Source: Alloscardovia criceti DSM 17774
Lineage (GTDB): Bacteria > Actinomycetota > Actinomycetes > Actinomycetales > Bifidobacteriaceae
Length of the DNA: 64,000 bases
Assembly: GCF_000376885.1 (NCBI RefSeq)
Contig: NZ_AQXR01000009.1
Coordinates: forward strand, 124,001 to 188,000
Direction: 5' to 3'
Made by a program: the position numbers and the translations under genes. Positions 33,788 through 43,889 of the stretch are shown piece by piece. The stretch's first letter is position 1; each line of letters opens with the position of its first letter. Under the pieces are notes generated by a model. The model had not been told where the DNA came from. It did no database searches and saw only the letters and a list, made by a program, of their open reading frames with translations.

Positions 33788-35335
33788 TTAAATCTCTTCC
33801 TTTTCCTTTGTCATGCAACGCATGAGATATTCCTGAGTGAATCCTTCTTTGGATACATCTGCAGTAATAACACCTTGATTTACCGTGTAAATGCGGTCGC
33901 AAATACCAATCAGCTCTGGAAGCTCCGAAGAAATGACCACAACCGCCTTGCCCGCATCGGCCATGCGATCGATAATTTCATAGATTTCGTATTTTGCGCC
34001 CACATCAATACCACGCGTTGGTTCATCAAGAATCAAAATATCTGGGTCAGAAATAACCCACTTAGCAAGCACAACCTTCTGCTGATTTCCACCAGAAAGC
34101 GTTCCTACATTGACGTCGATATTTGGACTCTTGATATTAAAGCTCTTGCGGTATTCTTCGACGGCTTTGCGCTCAGCGCTGTCATCCATAATTCCACCCT
34201 TGCTCATCTTGTGCAAAGAGGCAAGAGCAGCATTCTCACGAATATTTTGAAGCAGATTCAAACCATAAGACTTACGATCTTCGGTTGCATATGCCATGCC
34301 AGCATCAATGGCTTGCTCCACGGTTTTGATATCGGCCTTCTTACCGTGGATATACATATCGCCAGAAATATCCACGCCATACGAGTGCCCGAAAAGACTC
34401 ATAGCCATTTCTGTACGACCAGCACCCATCAGGCCAGCAAAGCCAACAATTTCACCCTTACGCACGTGGAAGTTCGCATGGTCCACAATGACACGAGTAG
34501 CATCCAGTGGCGAGTGTACAGTCCAATTTTCTACACGAAGAATTTCTTCGCCAATCTTTGATTCGTGGGTTGGGTACAAGTTCGTCAGTGGACGACCCAC
34601 CATCTTACGAATCAATTCATCTTGATCCAATGGTTGCTCTTCGTCGATATACATCACACCCACGGTAGAACCATCGCGGATGATGGTGATGTTATCAGCG
34701 ATATCAGCAATTTCATTCAATTTGTGTGAAATGATAATACTGGTTACCCCGTGATTATCACGCAAGTCACGGATAAGACCTAGCAAATGAGCAGAATCTT
34801 CATCATTCAACGCTGCAGTTGGCTCATCCAAAATCAGAAGCTTTACATCCTTTGTCAGAGCTTTTGCGATTTCAACAAGCTGCTGCTTACCCACACCGAT
34901 ATCCATAATCTTGGTATCTGGATCTTTAGGAAGACCGACACGATCCAAAAGCTTCTGTGCCTTTGCACGGGTCTCTTCCCAATTGATAACACCACCCTTT
35001 TGAGTTTCATTACCTAGGAAGATGTTTTCAGCAATGGACAAGAATGGGATTAAAGCAAGCTCCTGGTGAATAATAACGATTCCATCGCTTTCGGAATCAT
35101 TAATATTCCTGTACTGGCATACTTTACCTTCGAATTCGATATCGCCACTGTAAGTACCGTATGGATATACGCCAGACAGAACGTTCATCAAAGTCGACTT
35201 ACCTGCACCGTTTTCTCCGCAGATTGCGTGGATTTCGCCACGGTCTACGCTCAAGTTAACGTTTGTCAGAGCCTTGACAGGACCGAATGTCTTGGTGATA
35301 TCGCGCATACGCAGAATGGTTTCTGCTTCAGCCAT
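33788..35335 (-). CDS. mmsA: Monosaccharide ABC transporter ATPase (MmsA/GguA-like)
   Basis: CUT2 ATPase of about 515 residues with two fused nucleotide-binding domains. The start is ATG 35335 ([18 protein letters not shown]), preceded by AAAGGAG. Domain 1 has Walker [10 protein letters not shown] and Walker [12 protein letters not shown], with the signature region [15 protein letters not shown]. Domain 2 has a degenerate Walker A (GLMGAGRTE), signature [14 protein letters not shown] and Walker [14 protein letters not shown], as is usual in this family. It drives import through the adjacent permease. A hairpin separates it from the binding-protein gene. Confidence 0.94.
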   Translation of the reverse strand: MAEAETILRMRDITKTFGPVKALTNVNLSVDRGEIHAICGENGAGKSTLMNVLSGVYPYGTYSGDIEFEGKVCQYRNINDSESDGIVIIHQELALIPFLSIAENIFLGNETQKGGVINWEETRAKAQKLLDRVGLPKDPDTKIMDIGVGKQQLVEIAKALTKDVKLLILDEPTAALNDEDSAHLLGLIRDLRDNHGVTSIIISHKLNEIADIADNITIIRDGSTVGVMYIDEEQPLDQDELIRKMVGRPLTNLYPTHESKIGEEILRVENWTVHSPLDATRVIVDHANFHVRKGEIVGFAGLMGAGRTEMAMSLFGHSYGVDISGDMYIHGKKADIKTVEQAIDAGMAYATEDRKSYGLNLLQNIRENAALASLHKMSKGGIMDDSAERKAVEEYRKSFNIKSPNIDVNVGTLSGGNQQKVVLAKWVISDPDILILDEPTRGIDVGAKYEIYEIIDRMADAGKAVVVISSELPELIGICDRIYTVNQGVITADVSKEGFTQEYLMRCMTKEKEEI

Positions 35336-35356
35336 GATCACTCCTTTAAGAAAACC

Positions 35357-35393
35357 GGGCTGTACGCTACCGTACCGTGAACGTACAGCCCGA
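35357..35393 (-). terminator. Intercistronic attenuator between binding-protein and ATPase genes
   Basis: Perfect 11-bp stem CGGGCTGTACG / CGTACAGCCCG followed on the minus strand by GGTTTTCTT. It probably terminates a share of transcripts so that the binding protein is made in excess. Confidence 0.7.
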
Positions 35394-35418
35394 AATAATA
35401 TGCGAGGTTTTACGCTAA

Positions 35419-36570
35419 CTACTTAGTCAGCTGATCAAATCTCTCTTGAGTAATGTATCCTGCAGTAACCAAATCGCTGAGGTTATCCTTAGTGATGGAT
35501 ACTGGGTCAAGCAGCTTAGACTGTACGTCGATAACACCGTTGTTGAAGGAACCATTCAGGCCGGAAACTTCCTTGCCTTCTGCGATTTCAATAACCATGT
35601 TGTATACAGCATCCGCGAGCTTGTTTACATCCTTGAATACGGTTTCACCCTGGAGGCCCTTAGCAATGTTTGCTACAGCGATTTCCATTGCATCCTGACC
35701 GGTCATAACTGGCCATGAATCCGTGCCTGGCTGCATATCTGGACGCTTGGTCTGGATAGCGTTGATAATACCCTGAGTAATACCGTCATATGGGGAAAGA
35801 ACAGCATCGAGCTTCTCACCGTGTGCATAGGTGGAATCGAGGATAGATTCCATATCAGTCTGAGCCTGTGCGGTCTTCCACGACTGGACAGAAATCTTCT
35901 GCCAATCATCTACTGTGGAAGATGCAGTAATGCCACCACCGTGGTTAGATGGAGAAACGAGCACACCCTTCTCAAAGTATGGCTGGAGCAAGTCCCAAGC
36001 ACCCTTGAAGAAGTACTTTGCGTTGTTATCATCTGGGGAACCGGTGAAGAGTTCAATGTTGAATGGGCCAGTAGCTCCATCTTCTAGCTTCAGCTGGTCG
36101 ATGATGTACTGAGCTTCCAATACACCTACCTGCTCAAGCTGGAATGTTGCGTAGTAGTCTACAGCCTTCGTGTTCATAATCAGACGGTCGTAAGCGATAA
36201 CCTTAGCGCCTGCTTCCTGAGCCTTTTCTACTGCAGGTCCTACTGCAGTACCATCCTTAGATGCCACAACCACGATCTTTGCGTTGTTGTTGACCATATT
36301 TTCGATATCAGCATTCTGCTGAGCTGGCTTATCATCAGCGAACGAAAGAATTACCTTGTATCCAGCATCTTCGAGCTTGGTCTTCAGGTTGTTTCCATCC
36401 TTATTCCAACGCTCCTCAGACTTGGTAGGCATTGAAATACCGATAGTTGCACCCTTTTCAATGCCGCTAGAGCTGCTGGATGAACCGTCACGGCTAGTTG
36501 AGCATGCACCCAAACCAACCATCATTGCTGCTGCAGCTGCAAAAGCTACGAGCCTTTTTGTAATCTTCAT
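35419..36570 (-). CDS. chvE: Monosaccharide-binding lipoprotein (ChvE-like)
   Basis: Type I periplasmic-binding-protein fold of 383 residues. The signal peptide ([23 protein letters not shown]) ends in the lipobox LGAC, followed by a serine-rich linker. Motifs include [51 protein letters not shown] and [18 protein letters not shown], typical of ChvE/multiple-sugar-binding proteins. It is first in the CUT2 operon and divergent from a disrupted ROK regulator. The substrate is a monosaccharide by family, identity unknown. Confidence 0.93.
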   Translation of the reverse strand: MKITKRLVAFAAAAAMMVGLGACSTSRDGSSSSSSGIEKGATIGISMPTKSEERWNKDGNNLKTKLEDAGYKVILSFADDKPAQQNADIENMVNNNAKIVVVASKDGTAVGPAVEKAQEAGAKVIAYDRLIMNTKAVDYYATFQLEQVGVLEAQYIIDQLKLEDGATGPFNIELFTGSPDDNNAKYFFKGAWDLLQPYFEKGVLVSPSNHGGGITASSTVDDWQKISVQSWKTAQAQTDMESILDSTYAHGEKLDAVLSPYDGITQGIINAIQTKRPDMQPGTDSWPVMTGQDAMEIAVANIAKGLQGETVFKDVNKLADAVYNMVIEIAEGKEVSGLNGSFNNGVIDVQSKLLDPVSITKDNLSDLVTAGYITQERFDQLTK

Positions 36571-36796
36571 TTCCTTCTCCTTCGTAGGAATGAGATATGT
36601 AGTGAATAGATTTCACCATTGATATCTATCAGCAAGCAAAAGTTTAATTCCTTGAGTTTAAAAAATCAATTCAACACGCATGTTTCCACAATCTTGTGTT
36701 TAAATATAAACTCAATTCATAAATTTTGGGCATTTTAATGCAATTAAAGAGTAAGATTATTGAAACAGTGTTGTTCACAGTATTAGGCTTAAAGTC
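36571..36796. promoter_or_regulatory. Divergent promoter with GTTTA-N4-TAAAC palindrome
   Basis: AT-rich 226-base region between the CUT2 operon and the ROK pseudogene. GTTTAAATATAAAC at 36698-36711 is a dyad (GTTTA, 4 bases, TAAAC), and a related GAGTTTAAAAAATCAATT lies near 36653. It is a candidate operator for the ROK regulator, by position only. Confidence 0.45.
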
Positions 36797-37967
36797 ATGG
36801 TAAATCAGATTTCGGGTTCTCAGACATCTTTGCGCGAAGCAAATATGGCGCTGCTTTTTGATGCCATCACGAAGTATGGCGCGATGACACAGGTGGAACT
36901 TGCCGAAAACACGGGTTTATCTACAGCCACCGTTTCTATCTTGGTGCGTCGCCTTGTCAACGAGGGACTCTTTACCACCAGCGATACGGTACGTTCGGGG
37001 CGTCGCGCTACCCTCGTGTCGATTGCACGCAAATTGGGCATTGGTGTGGGGCTCTTTATAGGAATTACCGAACTCGCTATTTGCGTTACCGATTTTTCCC
37101 AAAAAATCGCTCGCTTTTCATAGTGTGCCGCTTGCACGGGGGCATAAACCGGATTCTACGTTAATTCAAGCAACTCGATTAATCCATGAAACCATTGAAA
37201 AGATTGGTGCTGAGGTGGCAGAAATCGTCGCTATTATGGTGGCTTTATCTACGCCTGTGGATTGGAAACACCAGCAAATTGGCGTACGAGGCATTTTGCG
37301 CGGTTGGAACGACGTGGATGTGGTCGCTCAGTTTTCACAGTCCTTCAGCTGTCCTATTTACATCGATAACGACGCTAATGCCGCTGCTATCGCAGAATCC
37401 AGGCAGGGTGCGGGCGTGGATATACCGAATTTTTTGTATATCCAAGCCGGTGATGGTGTCGGTTCTGCCTTATTCATCAATAATGCACTCTACCGTGGTT
37501 CTATGGGCTTTGCCGGCGAAATTGGACATATCCAAGTGGATCCTTTAGGTGATATTTGTGCCTGCGGAAACCGCGGATGCTTGGATACGGTGGTCAACGA
37601 ACGCCGACTCACCAGCGTACTGTCCTTTACGCACGGCTCCATCACCTTAGACGATCTCATCCATGGTGCTCTGGAAGGAGACTCCGGTTGCCGACGTGTC
37701 GTCTCTGATGCTGCGGTGCGCATCGGCACGGTTATCGCTCAAACGTGTACGGCTATGGATCCTGAATGCATTATTATCGGCGGAAAGCTGAGCAAGGCGC
37801 AGGATGTCTTCCTCGAGCCTTTGCAGCAATCCATTCAGCGCCTGCTTTTCCCGGACGCCGTGGCTCCTATTCGCATTATCCCATCCACAATCCCTGACAC
37901 CAATACAGCACTCGGCGCCGCTTTAGGCAGCATCGAATTGGCTCCGAATCACCAAATCGAGAGCTGA
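36797..37967 (+). pseudogene. ROK-family regulator disrupted by a frameshift
   Basis: Two frames together make one complete ROK regulator. The first, 36797-37123 (108 residues), has the helix-turn-helix (MTQVELAENTGLSTATVSILVRRL) and the start of the kinase-like fold. The second, 37125-37967, carries the rest: GDGVGSALFINNALYRGSMGFAGEIGH and the zinc motif CACGNRGC. The break lies at a six-adenine run, 37101-37106. Removing one A restores the reading CVTDFSQKSLAFHSVPLARGHKPD. The combined length of about 388 residues is normal for the family. It could be a true inactivating mutation, a sequencing error in a homopolymer, or transcript slippage. It lies divergent from the CUT2 operon, so its loss could make that importer constitutive. 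Confidence 0.85.
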
Positions 37968-38019
37968 TATACTGTAAAAAGTTAATAATAAGGTTGAGGG
38001 GCAAAGGTGACTTCACACA

Positions 38020-38829
38020 ATGACAGTGATTGAACATCCAGCATTACTGGAGCTGAGTCATATTTATCTCAGCTTCGGTTATCTCGATATTTTGCATGAC
38101 ATCAACCTGACTATGCACAAACACGAAGTCATTGCCATGGTAGGCGATAATGGCGCAGGCAAATCGACCCTACTCAAAACCATTGCTGGATTGAATATTC
38201 CTAATTCCGGCACCATTCGTTTGCGCGGGGAGGAAGTTCACATCCCCAGCATTAAGGCCGCTAATGATTTAGGCATCGCCGCTATTTTCCAAGATTTAAG
38301 TTTTTGCACAAATCTTGATATCGCCGCCAATATTTTCCTCGGGCAGGAAATTGCCTCGCGTTTAGGCAATCGCGATGAAAGCCAAATGCACGCGAAAGCA
38401 CGCCAAATTCTCGCACATTTGACCTCACCTTTGAGCTCATACCGTTCTATGGAAGGCCTGTCTCAAGGTGAGAAGCAGACTGTGGCTATTGCGCGTGCCA
38501 TGCTGCACGATCCTGAAATCGTGCTGATGGATGAGCCAACGGCTTCTCTATCGGTGATTCAAACAGCGCAAGTCTTGTCCTTTATCAAGGATCTGCGCTC
38601 TCGAGGCAAGTCCATTTTGCTTGTGTGCCATAATTTGCCGGACGTATTTGCTGTGGCCGACCGCATAGCCGTAATTCGCCACGGAAAATTGGTGGCTGTG
38701 CATCGCACAGAAGAAACCTCATACGAGCAAATTATTGCGGAAATTTCTGGTGCTCGTGCCGTCAACGAGGACTTTATAACGAACGAAGAAACGGTAAACC
38801 CGCATAAACTTATCGATAGATACAATTAA
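38020..38829 (+). CDS. Single-domain sugar ABC ATPase (FrcA-like)
   Basis: ATPase of 269 residues with one nucleotide-binding domain: Walker A GDNGAGKST, Q-loop IFQDLSFCTNLD, signature LSQGEKQTVAIARA, Walker B IVLMDEPTASL and switch His in VCHNLPDV. It resembles single-domain CUT2 ATPases such as FrcA rather than the double-domain MmsA. No permease or binding protein accompanies it. It lies 52 bases after the frameshifted ROK regulator on the same strand, probably in one transcript. Which permease it energises is unknown. Confidence 0.88.
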   Translation: MTVIEHPALLELSHIYLSFGYLDILHDINLTMHKHEVIAMVGDNGAGKSTLLKTIAGLNIPNSGTIRLRGEEVHIPSIKAANDLGIAAIFQDLSFCTNLDIAANIFLGQEIASRLGNRDESQMHAKARQILAHLTSPLSSYRSMEGLSQGEKQTVAIARAMLHDPEIVLMDEPTASLSVIQTAQVLSFIKDLRSRGKSILLVCHNLPDVFAVADRIAVIRHGKLVAVHRTEETSYEQIIAEISGARAVNEDFITNEETVNPHKLIDRYN

Positions 38830-38880
38830 ACCGTGCCATCACGTTGTGGGCACCGTGTGAGCTTTTTCCAAGGAGTACCT

Positions 38881-39183
38881 ATGAATACAGTAATTATCAT
38901 CGTTAGCGCCGTCATTGGCCTTGTGGCTGGTCTTCTCTTTGGCGCTTTCCCGCTGCGCACTACTCAGATGACGCGCAAGCAGGAAAGTTACAGCTCTGCC
39001 CTCGGTTTTGTCAGCTTAGGTTTAGTACTCGTACTGATTTTAACGGGATTCAATACTGCATCGTATGTGCTGATTTTTGCTTTGATTATAGGCTTTGGAA
39101 TTGCAAAAATTCCTGTCATTCATCAATGGTTTGTCCGCAATTTCAAGATTTTCAAGCCAAAGAAGGTTGGAAAGAAGAAGTAA
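38881..39183 (+). CDS. Small membrane protein, unknown function
   Basis: Protein of 100 residues. The ATG at 38881 has AAGGAG six bases upstream, so the longer frame from 38833 is not used. Three hydrophobic segments are seen (TVIIIVSAVIGLVAGLLFGAF; SLGLVLVLILTGF; SYVLIFALIIGFGIAKI), then a basic tail ending in KKVGKKK. I do not recognise a family. It follows the FrcA-like ATPase after about 50 bases and converges on the next gene. Confidence 0.75.
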   Translation: MNTVIIIVSAVIGLVAGLLFGAFPLRTTQMTRKQESYSSALGFVSLGLVLVLILTGFNTASYVLIFALIIGFGIAKIPVIHQWFVRNFKIFKPKKVGKKK

Positions 39184-39199
39184 AGAATTCGAATTTTCT

Positions 39200-39442
39200 C
39201 TACTCGTTCTCCTCTGAGTCGTCGGCATCGTCGTCATCATCGGCAGAGCGAGTTTTTTTATGCAATTGCCAGCCCTGATAGCCTGTATAGGCCACGACCA
39301 CGGCGATGCAGACGATAAAGATCCAGCTCGCCCAATTAGTGATGGAGCCGTCATTTATAAAGCTGTAAATGCTTTGAATAAGCCAAATAACGCATGCAAT
39401 GCAGGTTAAGAAATAAAGTCGCGACTGTGCTGTTTCATTCAT
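39200..39442 (-). CDS. Small membrane protein with acidic tail, unknown function
   Basis: About 80 residues from the ATG at 39442 (MNETAQSRLYFLTC); an in-frame ATG at 39478 is possible. Two membrane segments (FLTCIACVIWLIQSIYSFI; WASWIFIVCIAVVVAYTGY) are followed by a short basic stretch and an aspartate/glutamate-rich C-terminus (DDDDDADDSEENE). A TACACT box just before 39442 with no ribosome site could mean a leaderless message. Family unknown. Confidence 0.6.
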   Translation of the reverse strand: MNETAQSRLYFLTCIACVIWLIQSIYSFINDGSITNWASWIFIVCIAVVVAYTGYQGWQLHKKTRSADDDDDADDSEENE

Positions 39443-39493
39443 GGTTTCTAAGTGTATCAAAGGCACTGGGTATGACATGGTGCGCTTATGAAA

Positions 39494-39539
39494 GAGCCTT
39501 CGTTTTACTCACAATACGAATTGCGTAAAACGAAGGCTC
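39494..39539. terminator. Strong inverted repeat, probable terminator
   Basis: Perfect 15-bp stem GAGCCTTCGTTTTAC / GTAAAACGAAGGCTC with a 16-base loop. It lies downstream of the 39.6-40.0 kb gene (minus strand). Confidence 0.75.
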
Positions 39540-39599
39540 GCATGCGATAATTCGATAAAAGACACTGGTCATGAAACCTTTCCAGTATCTCGAAAATTA

Positions 39600-40049
39600 T
39601 CAATACCGTGTGCCGTAGAAAAAATAATCTTTCGTTTGAGAATCATAAAAAATTACCATGAGACTCGTTCCTTTGATGGCTATTTTTTCATATCGAAGCG
39701 AAGGAGAATCTATTGTAGCCATTGAGATAGAGAAGGATTTATTGACGTCCTGTATGAGTTGATTTATTCGTGAATCTTGACTTCCAGATAACGGAAGATA
39801 ATTACTTGTGTTGATTATCCCATTATCTATGGATTCTTGTTTAGAAAGGACACCATAGCATAAATGACCATCCCAATCTGGTTCGGTGTAGAAAGATTCA
39901 AGTTTGACTCCGGATGGCATCTGAATACCAAAATTTGTCAGAATATACTGACTTGGTTGATTCTGATACCATATCAAACCATAAATAAAACTAGTTAAAC
40001 CTATAAAAATGGCGATTATGGTAATAAATGATTTCGTACTTCTTTTCAT
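39600..40049 (-). CDS. Membrane-anchored hypothetical protein
   Basis: Protein of 149 residues with one N-terminal membrane helix (SFITIIAIFIGLTSFIYGLIWY) and an extracytoplasmic domain (FGIQMPSGVKLESFYTEPDWDG; YEKIAIKGTSLMVIFYD). I do not recognise the family. Base composition is noticeably more AT-rich than the flanking genes, suggesting transfer. It starts 11 bases after a short broken ORF and might be the partner (for example an immunity-like protein) of whatever that ORF once encoded; this is speculative. Confidence 0.55.
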   Translation of the reverse strand: MKRSTKSFITIIAIFIGLTSFIYGLIWYQNQPSQYILTNFGIQMPSGVKLESFYTEPDWDGHLCYGVLSKQESIDNGIINTSNYLPLSGSQDSRINQLIQDVNKSFSISMATIDSPSLRYEKIAIKGTSLMVIFYDSQTKDYFFYGTRY

Positions 40050-40059
40050 ACATAGGCTC

Positions 40060-40314
40060 TTAGTAAGTTATCACTACTAAATATGGAGTGAGATACCCCG
40101 TACTTTGCATATCATATGCAATATTTACTGCAAGACCCTGGACAGAAGGATAATTATTATCCCTAGCAAAATCATAGGTATCCGTGATTGTAAGCACTCC
40201 ACGGTAAGTTTTCCATGAGAAAGAATGAATCGCATAGTACAAATCTCTTTGCTCTGTATTGCCAGAATTCGGAAATGCTGAATTTCCTGACGAATTTCTA
40301 TTTTTTGTACCCAT
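40060..40314 (-). pseudogene. Degraded ORF, probable C-terminal remnant of a larger protein
   Basis: An 84-residue frame (DLYYAIHSFSWKTYRGVLTITDTYDFAR; QSTGYLTPYLVVITY) without a convincing ribosome site. It lies 14 bases beyond the terminator of the DUF3566 gene. The sequence looks like the end of a folded domain rather than a complete small protein, and the region is AT-rich. I infer a truncated gene, possibly a secreted or toxin-like protein. No family could be named. Confidence 0.4.
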
Positions 40315-40327
40315 ACCAACTACGCAA

Positions 40328-40361
40328 AAGGCTCATATGCAAATAAACGCATACGAGCCTT
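40328..40361 (-). terminator. Rho-independent terminator after DUF3566 gene
   Basis: 13-bp stem AAGGCTCATATGC / GCATACGAGCCTT with one G-U pair and an 8-base loop, followed on the minus strand by TTTGCG. It ends the gyrase transcript. Confidence 0.75.
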
Positions 40362-40396
40362 ACAAGATAGATATTGAGAATCTTTTAAGGAAAGCC

Positions 40397-41017
40397 TTAA
40401 TCATCCCCCAATGTGACGTGTATACCACCCACCAAGGAGCTGACGATATTGTAGAGGAAGGCAGAAATCGCTGCCAATACAGTGCCTACAACGATTTCAA
40501 ACACACTGATAATGGTGAAGATGGAAATCACGCGACTCAGGCTAATAAAGGATGACAAGTCAAATCCACTGGAGTTCAATCCGGCGCTGGACACGATGGA
40601 TGTCAAAGAATCAAATACGCCAATGGCCTGAAGTACATAGTATAAGAAGATAATAGCAACGAGCTGAATCAAAGCTGCTGCAATCAACAGCATGAAAGAG
40701 ACCTTGGTGACAGACCATGGATCAATCTGAGTAAGGCTCAGCTTCATACGGCGTGCACGAGGAACGGATTTCTTCTTCTCCGCACGCGTGTGGGAACGAT
40801 CAGCGTGAGAATGCGAATCCTGTGCGTTATCCGCATCATCGGAGGAGTCAGACATCTGAGCCATTTCCTTGGTTTCTAAATCAGATTCCAGAGCAGAATT
40901 GCTGGAAGCAATACGAGCGGCTCTATCCTCATTTTCGGATGGCTGCTGTGAAAGTGGAACTTCCGTGGTCTGAGCATCGTTTACCAATGGCTCTACTGCT
41001 TCGGTTTCATCACTCAT
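40397..41017 (-). CDS. DUF3566 membrane protein
   Basis: Protein of 206 residues. The first 110 are hydrophilic and acidic/serine-rich. Then comes the DUF3566 core: RRMKLSLTQIDPWSVTKVSFMLLIAAALIQLVAIIFLYYVL and a second membrane region (VISIFTIISVFEIVVGTVLAAISAFLYNIVSSLVGG). Position directly after gyrA is the usual actinobacterial arrangement for this family. Its role is unknown. Confidence 0.92.
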   Translation of the reverse strand: MSDETEAVEPLVNDAQTTEVPLSQQPSENEDRAARIASSNSALESDLETKEMAQMSDSSDDADNAQDSHSHADRSHTRAEKKKSVPRARRMKLSLTQIDPWSVTKVSFMLLIAAALIQLVAIIFLYYVLQAIGVFDSLTSIVSSAGLNSSGFDLSSFISLSRVISIFTIISVFEIVVGTVLAAISAFLYNIVSSLVGGIHVTLGDD

Positions 41018-41052
41018 GTGATTCCCCTTTTTCTTCCCAAATCCAAAACCTG

Positions 41053-41089
41053 TTTGTGCACACTAGCGATGTACTCTAGTGTACACAAA
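41053..41089 (-). promoter_or_regulatory. Intercistronic inverted repeat between gyrA and DUF3566
   Basis: 14-bp imperfect stem TTTGTGCACACTAG / CTAGTGTACACAAA (one mismatch) with a 9-base loop. It may partially terminate gyrA transcripts or protect the message. Confidence 0.5.
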
Positions 41090-41123
41090 CACATACTGTT
41101 TTTTAGATTATCAAATACTGCGC

Positions 41124-43817
41124 CTACTCAGCAGGTGTATCTGTTTCCGTTACTGCGTCTTCACTAACGGCCGCTGTAACGACTTCTTCCGGAGCAGAGG
41201 ACTCAGTTGCAGTTGTGGTATCTGCTGTTTCCTGAGAATCGTCCTCAGTTTCCTTCTCCTCGTTACGTGCAATCGACACGATTTCGTCACCCTTATCTGG
41301 CTTTGCCAGCGTTACGCCTTGAGTGGTGCGGCCTGTGCGCTTGATTTCGTCTACATTAGAGCGGATAACCTTACCAGACTTCATAATTGCCATGATTTGG
41401 TCATCTTCTTCTACCACGACCGCGCCGACCAAAGAACCGCGACCTTCTACGAGGTTGATAGCCTTCACGCCGTAGCCGTTACGACCCTGCAAGCGGTACT
41501 CGGACAGGGCTGTACGCTTAGCAAATCCTTCGTTTGTCACCACGAGCAAATCAGAATCGGAGTTTGCTGGCACGACGGCCATGCTTAGCAGATAGTCTTC
41601 GCCCTCCGCACCCTTGAACTTCATAGCCTGCACACCGGCGGTTTGACGACCCATTGGACGCAAGGTTTCGTCATCTGCTGCGAACTTCACGGACATGCCA
41701 CCGTGGGAAACCACGATGATTTCATCATCGCTATTGCACAGTGCTGCGCCGATAAGCTCATCGGATGCTGGCATTTCATTGCCCTCGTCATCGGTGGTAG
41801 TCTGGCCTTCCAGCTCCATCAAGCGCACGGCAATCAAGCCACCCTGACGCGTGGAATCATACTCTGGCAAACGCGTTTTCTTGATTTTGCCGCTCTTGGT
41901 AGCCAAAACCAAGTATTCAGCCTCATCGTAATCCTTGATGGACAGAATTTGCTGAATCTTCTCCTGAGGTCCTAACTGCAGCAAATTAGCCACGTGCTGG
42001 CCCTTGGAATCGCGAGATCCTTCTGGTAGCTCATACCCCTTCAAACGATAGACGCGACCTTCGTTGGTAAAGAAGAGTAACCAATTGTGCGTGGAGGTAG
42101 CAAAGAAGTGATCCACCACATCATCCTCACGCAGCTTGGCACCCTTAATGCCTTTGCCACCGCGGTGCTGTGCGCGGTATTCATCTGCCTTCGTGCGCTT
42201 GATATAGCCCGAATGCGTGACGGTTACGACCACGTTTTCTTCGGCAATCAGGTCTTCTACATTCATTTCACCGGAGAATGGCAAAATGTGTGTGCGACGC
42301 TCATCACCGTACTTGTCGATGATTTCATCCATTTCATCGCCGACAATCTTGCGACGACGCTCTGGCCTTGCCAAAATATCGTTATAATCGGCGATGCGAC
42401 GCATGAGCTCTTCATGCTCGTCCATGATCTTCTGGCGTTCCAAAGCGGCCAAACGGCGCAGCTGCATAGCCAAAATAGCATCAGCCTGGATTTGATCGAC
42501 ATCCAGTAAGTCCATCAAACCTGTGCGAGCCTGCTCCACATCTGGAGAGCGGCGGATTAAGGCGATAACTTCCTCGATCATATCCAATGCCTTGAGGTAA
42601 CCCTGCAAGATATGATCGCGGTCTTCTGCTTCGCGCTTCAAATACTCGGTACGGCGGTAAATCACATCCAGCTGGTGATTAATCCAATGGCGGATGAAGG
42701 CGTCCAAGCTCAGTGTGCGAGGCACACCATCCACCAATGCCAGCATATTTGCACCGAAGGTTTGCTGAAGCTGCGTGTGCTTGTAGAGATTGTTGAGGAC
42801 AACCTTTGGCACAGCATCGCGCTTAAGCACGAGTACCAAGCGCTGACCTGTACGACCGGAGGTTTCATCGCGCATATCGGCAATGCCTTGAATCTTGCCA
42901 TCGCGCACACCTTCACGAATGGAAGAAGCCAGACGATCCGGATTCACCTGATAAGGCAGCTCCGTAACCACGAGGCATAAGCGACCGTGGATTTCCTCAG
43001 TATTGACCACCGCACGCATGGTGATGAGACCACGACCGGTGCGATACGCTTGCTCAATGCCGTTATGACCCAAAATGGTGGCACCCGTTGGGAAATCTGG
43101 CCCCTTGATGATGGCGATTAGATTGTTGAGCAACTCTTCCTTAGACGCATCTGGATGGTCCAGTGCCCAATGCACACCCTGCGCCACCTCACGCATATTG
43201 TGAGGAGGGATATTGGTGGCCATACCCACGGCAATACCGGAGGAACCGTTGACCAAAAGATTTGGGAAACGGCTTGGCAGTACGGTTGGCTCCTGAGTTT
43301 TACCATCGTAATTTGGTACGAAATCGACGGTATCCTTGTCGATGTCGCGCACGAGTTCCATGGCCAGTGGCGCCATACGGCACTCGGTATAACGCATGGC
43401 TGCTGCAGGATCGTCACCCGGCGAACCGAAGTTTCCCTGTCCGTCCACAAGCATGTAGCGCATGGACCAGCTCTGAGCCATACGCACCAACGTATCGTAA
43501 ATAGCCGAATCACCGTGAGGATGGTACTTACCCATCACATCACCGACCACGCGGGAGCACTTGTTATAGCCACGATCTGGCCTGTAACCGCCATCGTACA
43601 TGGCGTAGACCACGCGGCGGTGCACTGGCTTCATACCATCGCGCACATCCGGAAGAGCACGCTCTACGATGACGGATAACGCGTAAGCCAAGTAAGACTC
43701 GCGCATTTCCTTCTGCAAATCTGTTCTTTGAACGCGATGCCCCGCCATTAAACCATAATCTTCGTTTGATTCTGGTGTATCTGGGGTTTCATTTTCTGGC
43801 GTTAATTCGTCTGCCAT
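41124..43817 (-). CDS. gyrA: DNA gyrase subunit A
   Basis: Breakage-reunion subunit of type II topoisomerase, 897 residues. The catalytic tyrosine is Tyr143 in [11 protein letters not shown]. The quinolone-resistance region reads [18 protein letters not shown], with Ser104 and Asp108 at the positions equivalent to E. coli Ser83 and Asp87, i.e. the usual susceptible residues. The C-terminal beta-pinwheel shows the GyrA box ([10 protein letters not shown]) and later [15 protein letters not shown] and RTGRTTQGV repeats. An acidic tail follows. It is co-transcribed behind gyrB. Confidence 0.98.
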   Translation of the reverse strand: MADELTPENETPDTPESNEDYGLMAGHRVQRTDLQKEMRESYLAYALSVIVERALPDVRDGMKPVHRRVVYAMYDGGYRPDRGYNKCSRVVGDVMGKYHPHGDSAIYDTLVRMAQSWSMRYMLVDGQGNFGSPGDDPAAAMRYTECRMAPLAMELVRDIDKDTVDFVPNYDGKTQEPTVLPSRFPNLLVNGSSGIAVGMATNIPPHNMREVAQGVHWALDHPDASKEELLNNLIAIIKGPDFPTGATILGHNGIEQAYRTGRGLITMRAVVNTEEIHGRLCLVVTELPYQVNPDRLASSIREGVRDGKIQGIADMRDETSGRTGQRLVLVLKRDAVPKVVLNNLYKHTQLQQTFGANMLALVDGVPRTLSLDAFIRHWINHQLDVIYRRTEYLKREAEDRDHILQGYLKALDMIEEVIALIRRSPDVEQARTGLMDLLDVDQIQADAILAMQLRRLAALERQKIMDEHEELMRRIADYNDILARPERRRKIVGDEMDEIIDKYGDERRTHILPFSGEMNVEDLIAEENVVVTVTHSGYIKRTKADEYRAQHRGGKGIKGAKLREDDVVDHFFATSTHNWLLFFTNEGRVYRLKGYELPEGSRDSKGQHVANLLQLGPQEKIQQILSIKDYDEAEYLVLATKSGKIKKTRLPEYDSTRQGGLIAVRLMELEGQTTTDDEGNEMPASDELIGAALCNSDDEIIVVSHGGMSVKFAADDETLRPMGRQTAGVQAMKFKGAEGEDYLLSMAVVPANSDSDLLVVTNEGFAKRTALSEYRLQGRNGYGVKAINLVEGRGSLVGAVVVEEDDQIMAIMKSGKVIRSNVDEIKRTGRTTQGVTLAKPDKGDEIVSIARNEEKETEDDSQETADTTTATESSAPEEVVTAAVSEDAVTETDTPAE

Positions 43818-43889
43818 TATCTAAACCTTTAGCTACCTTAAATTTCTATTAACCAGCAATTATCTGTTTTGTACTGTTTGCACATGGAT

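Noticed and set aside
37125-37967. Independent ROK-kinase gene
   Set aside because: It lacks its own ribosome site and the N-terminal part of the fold, and continues directly from the frame upstream.
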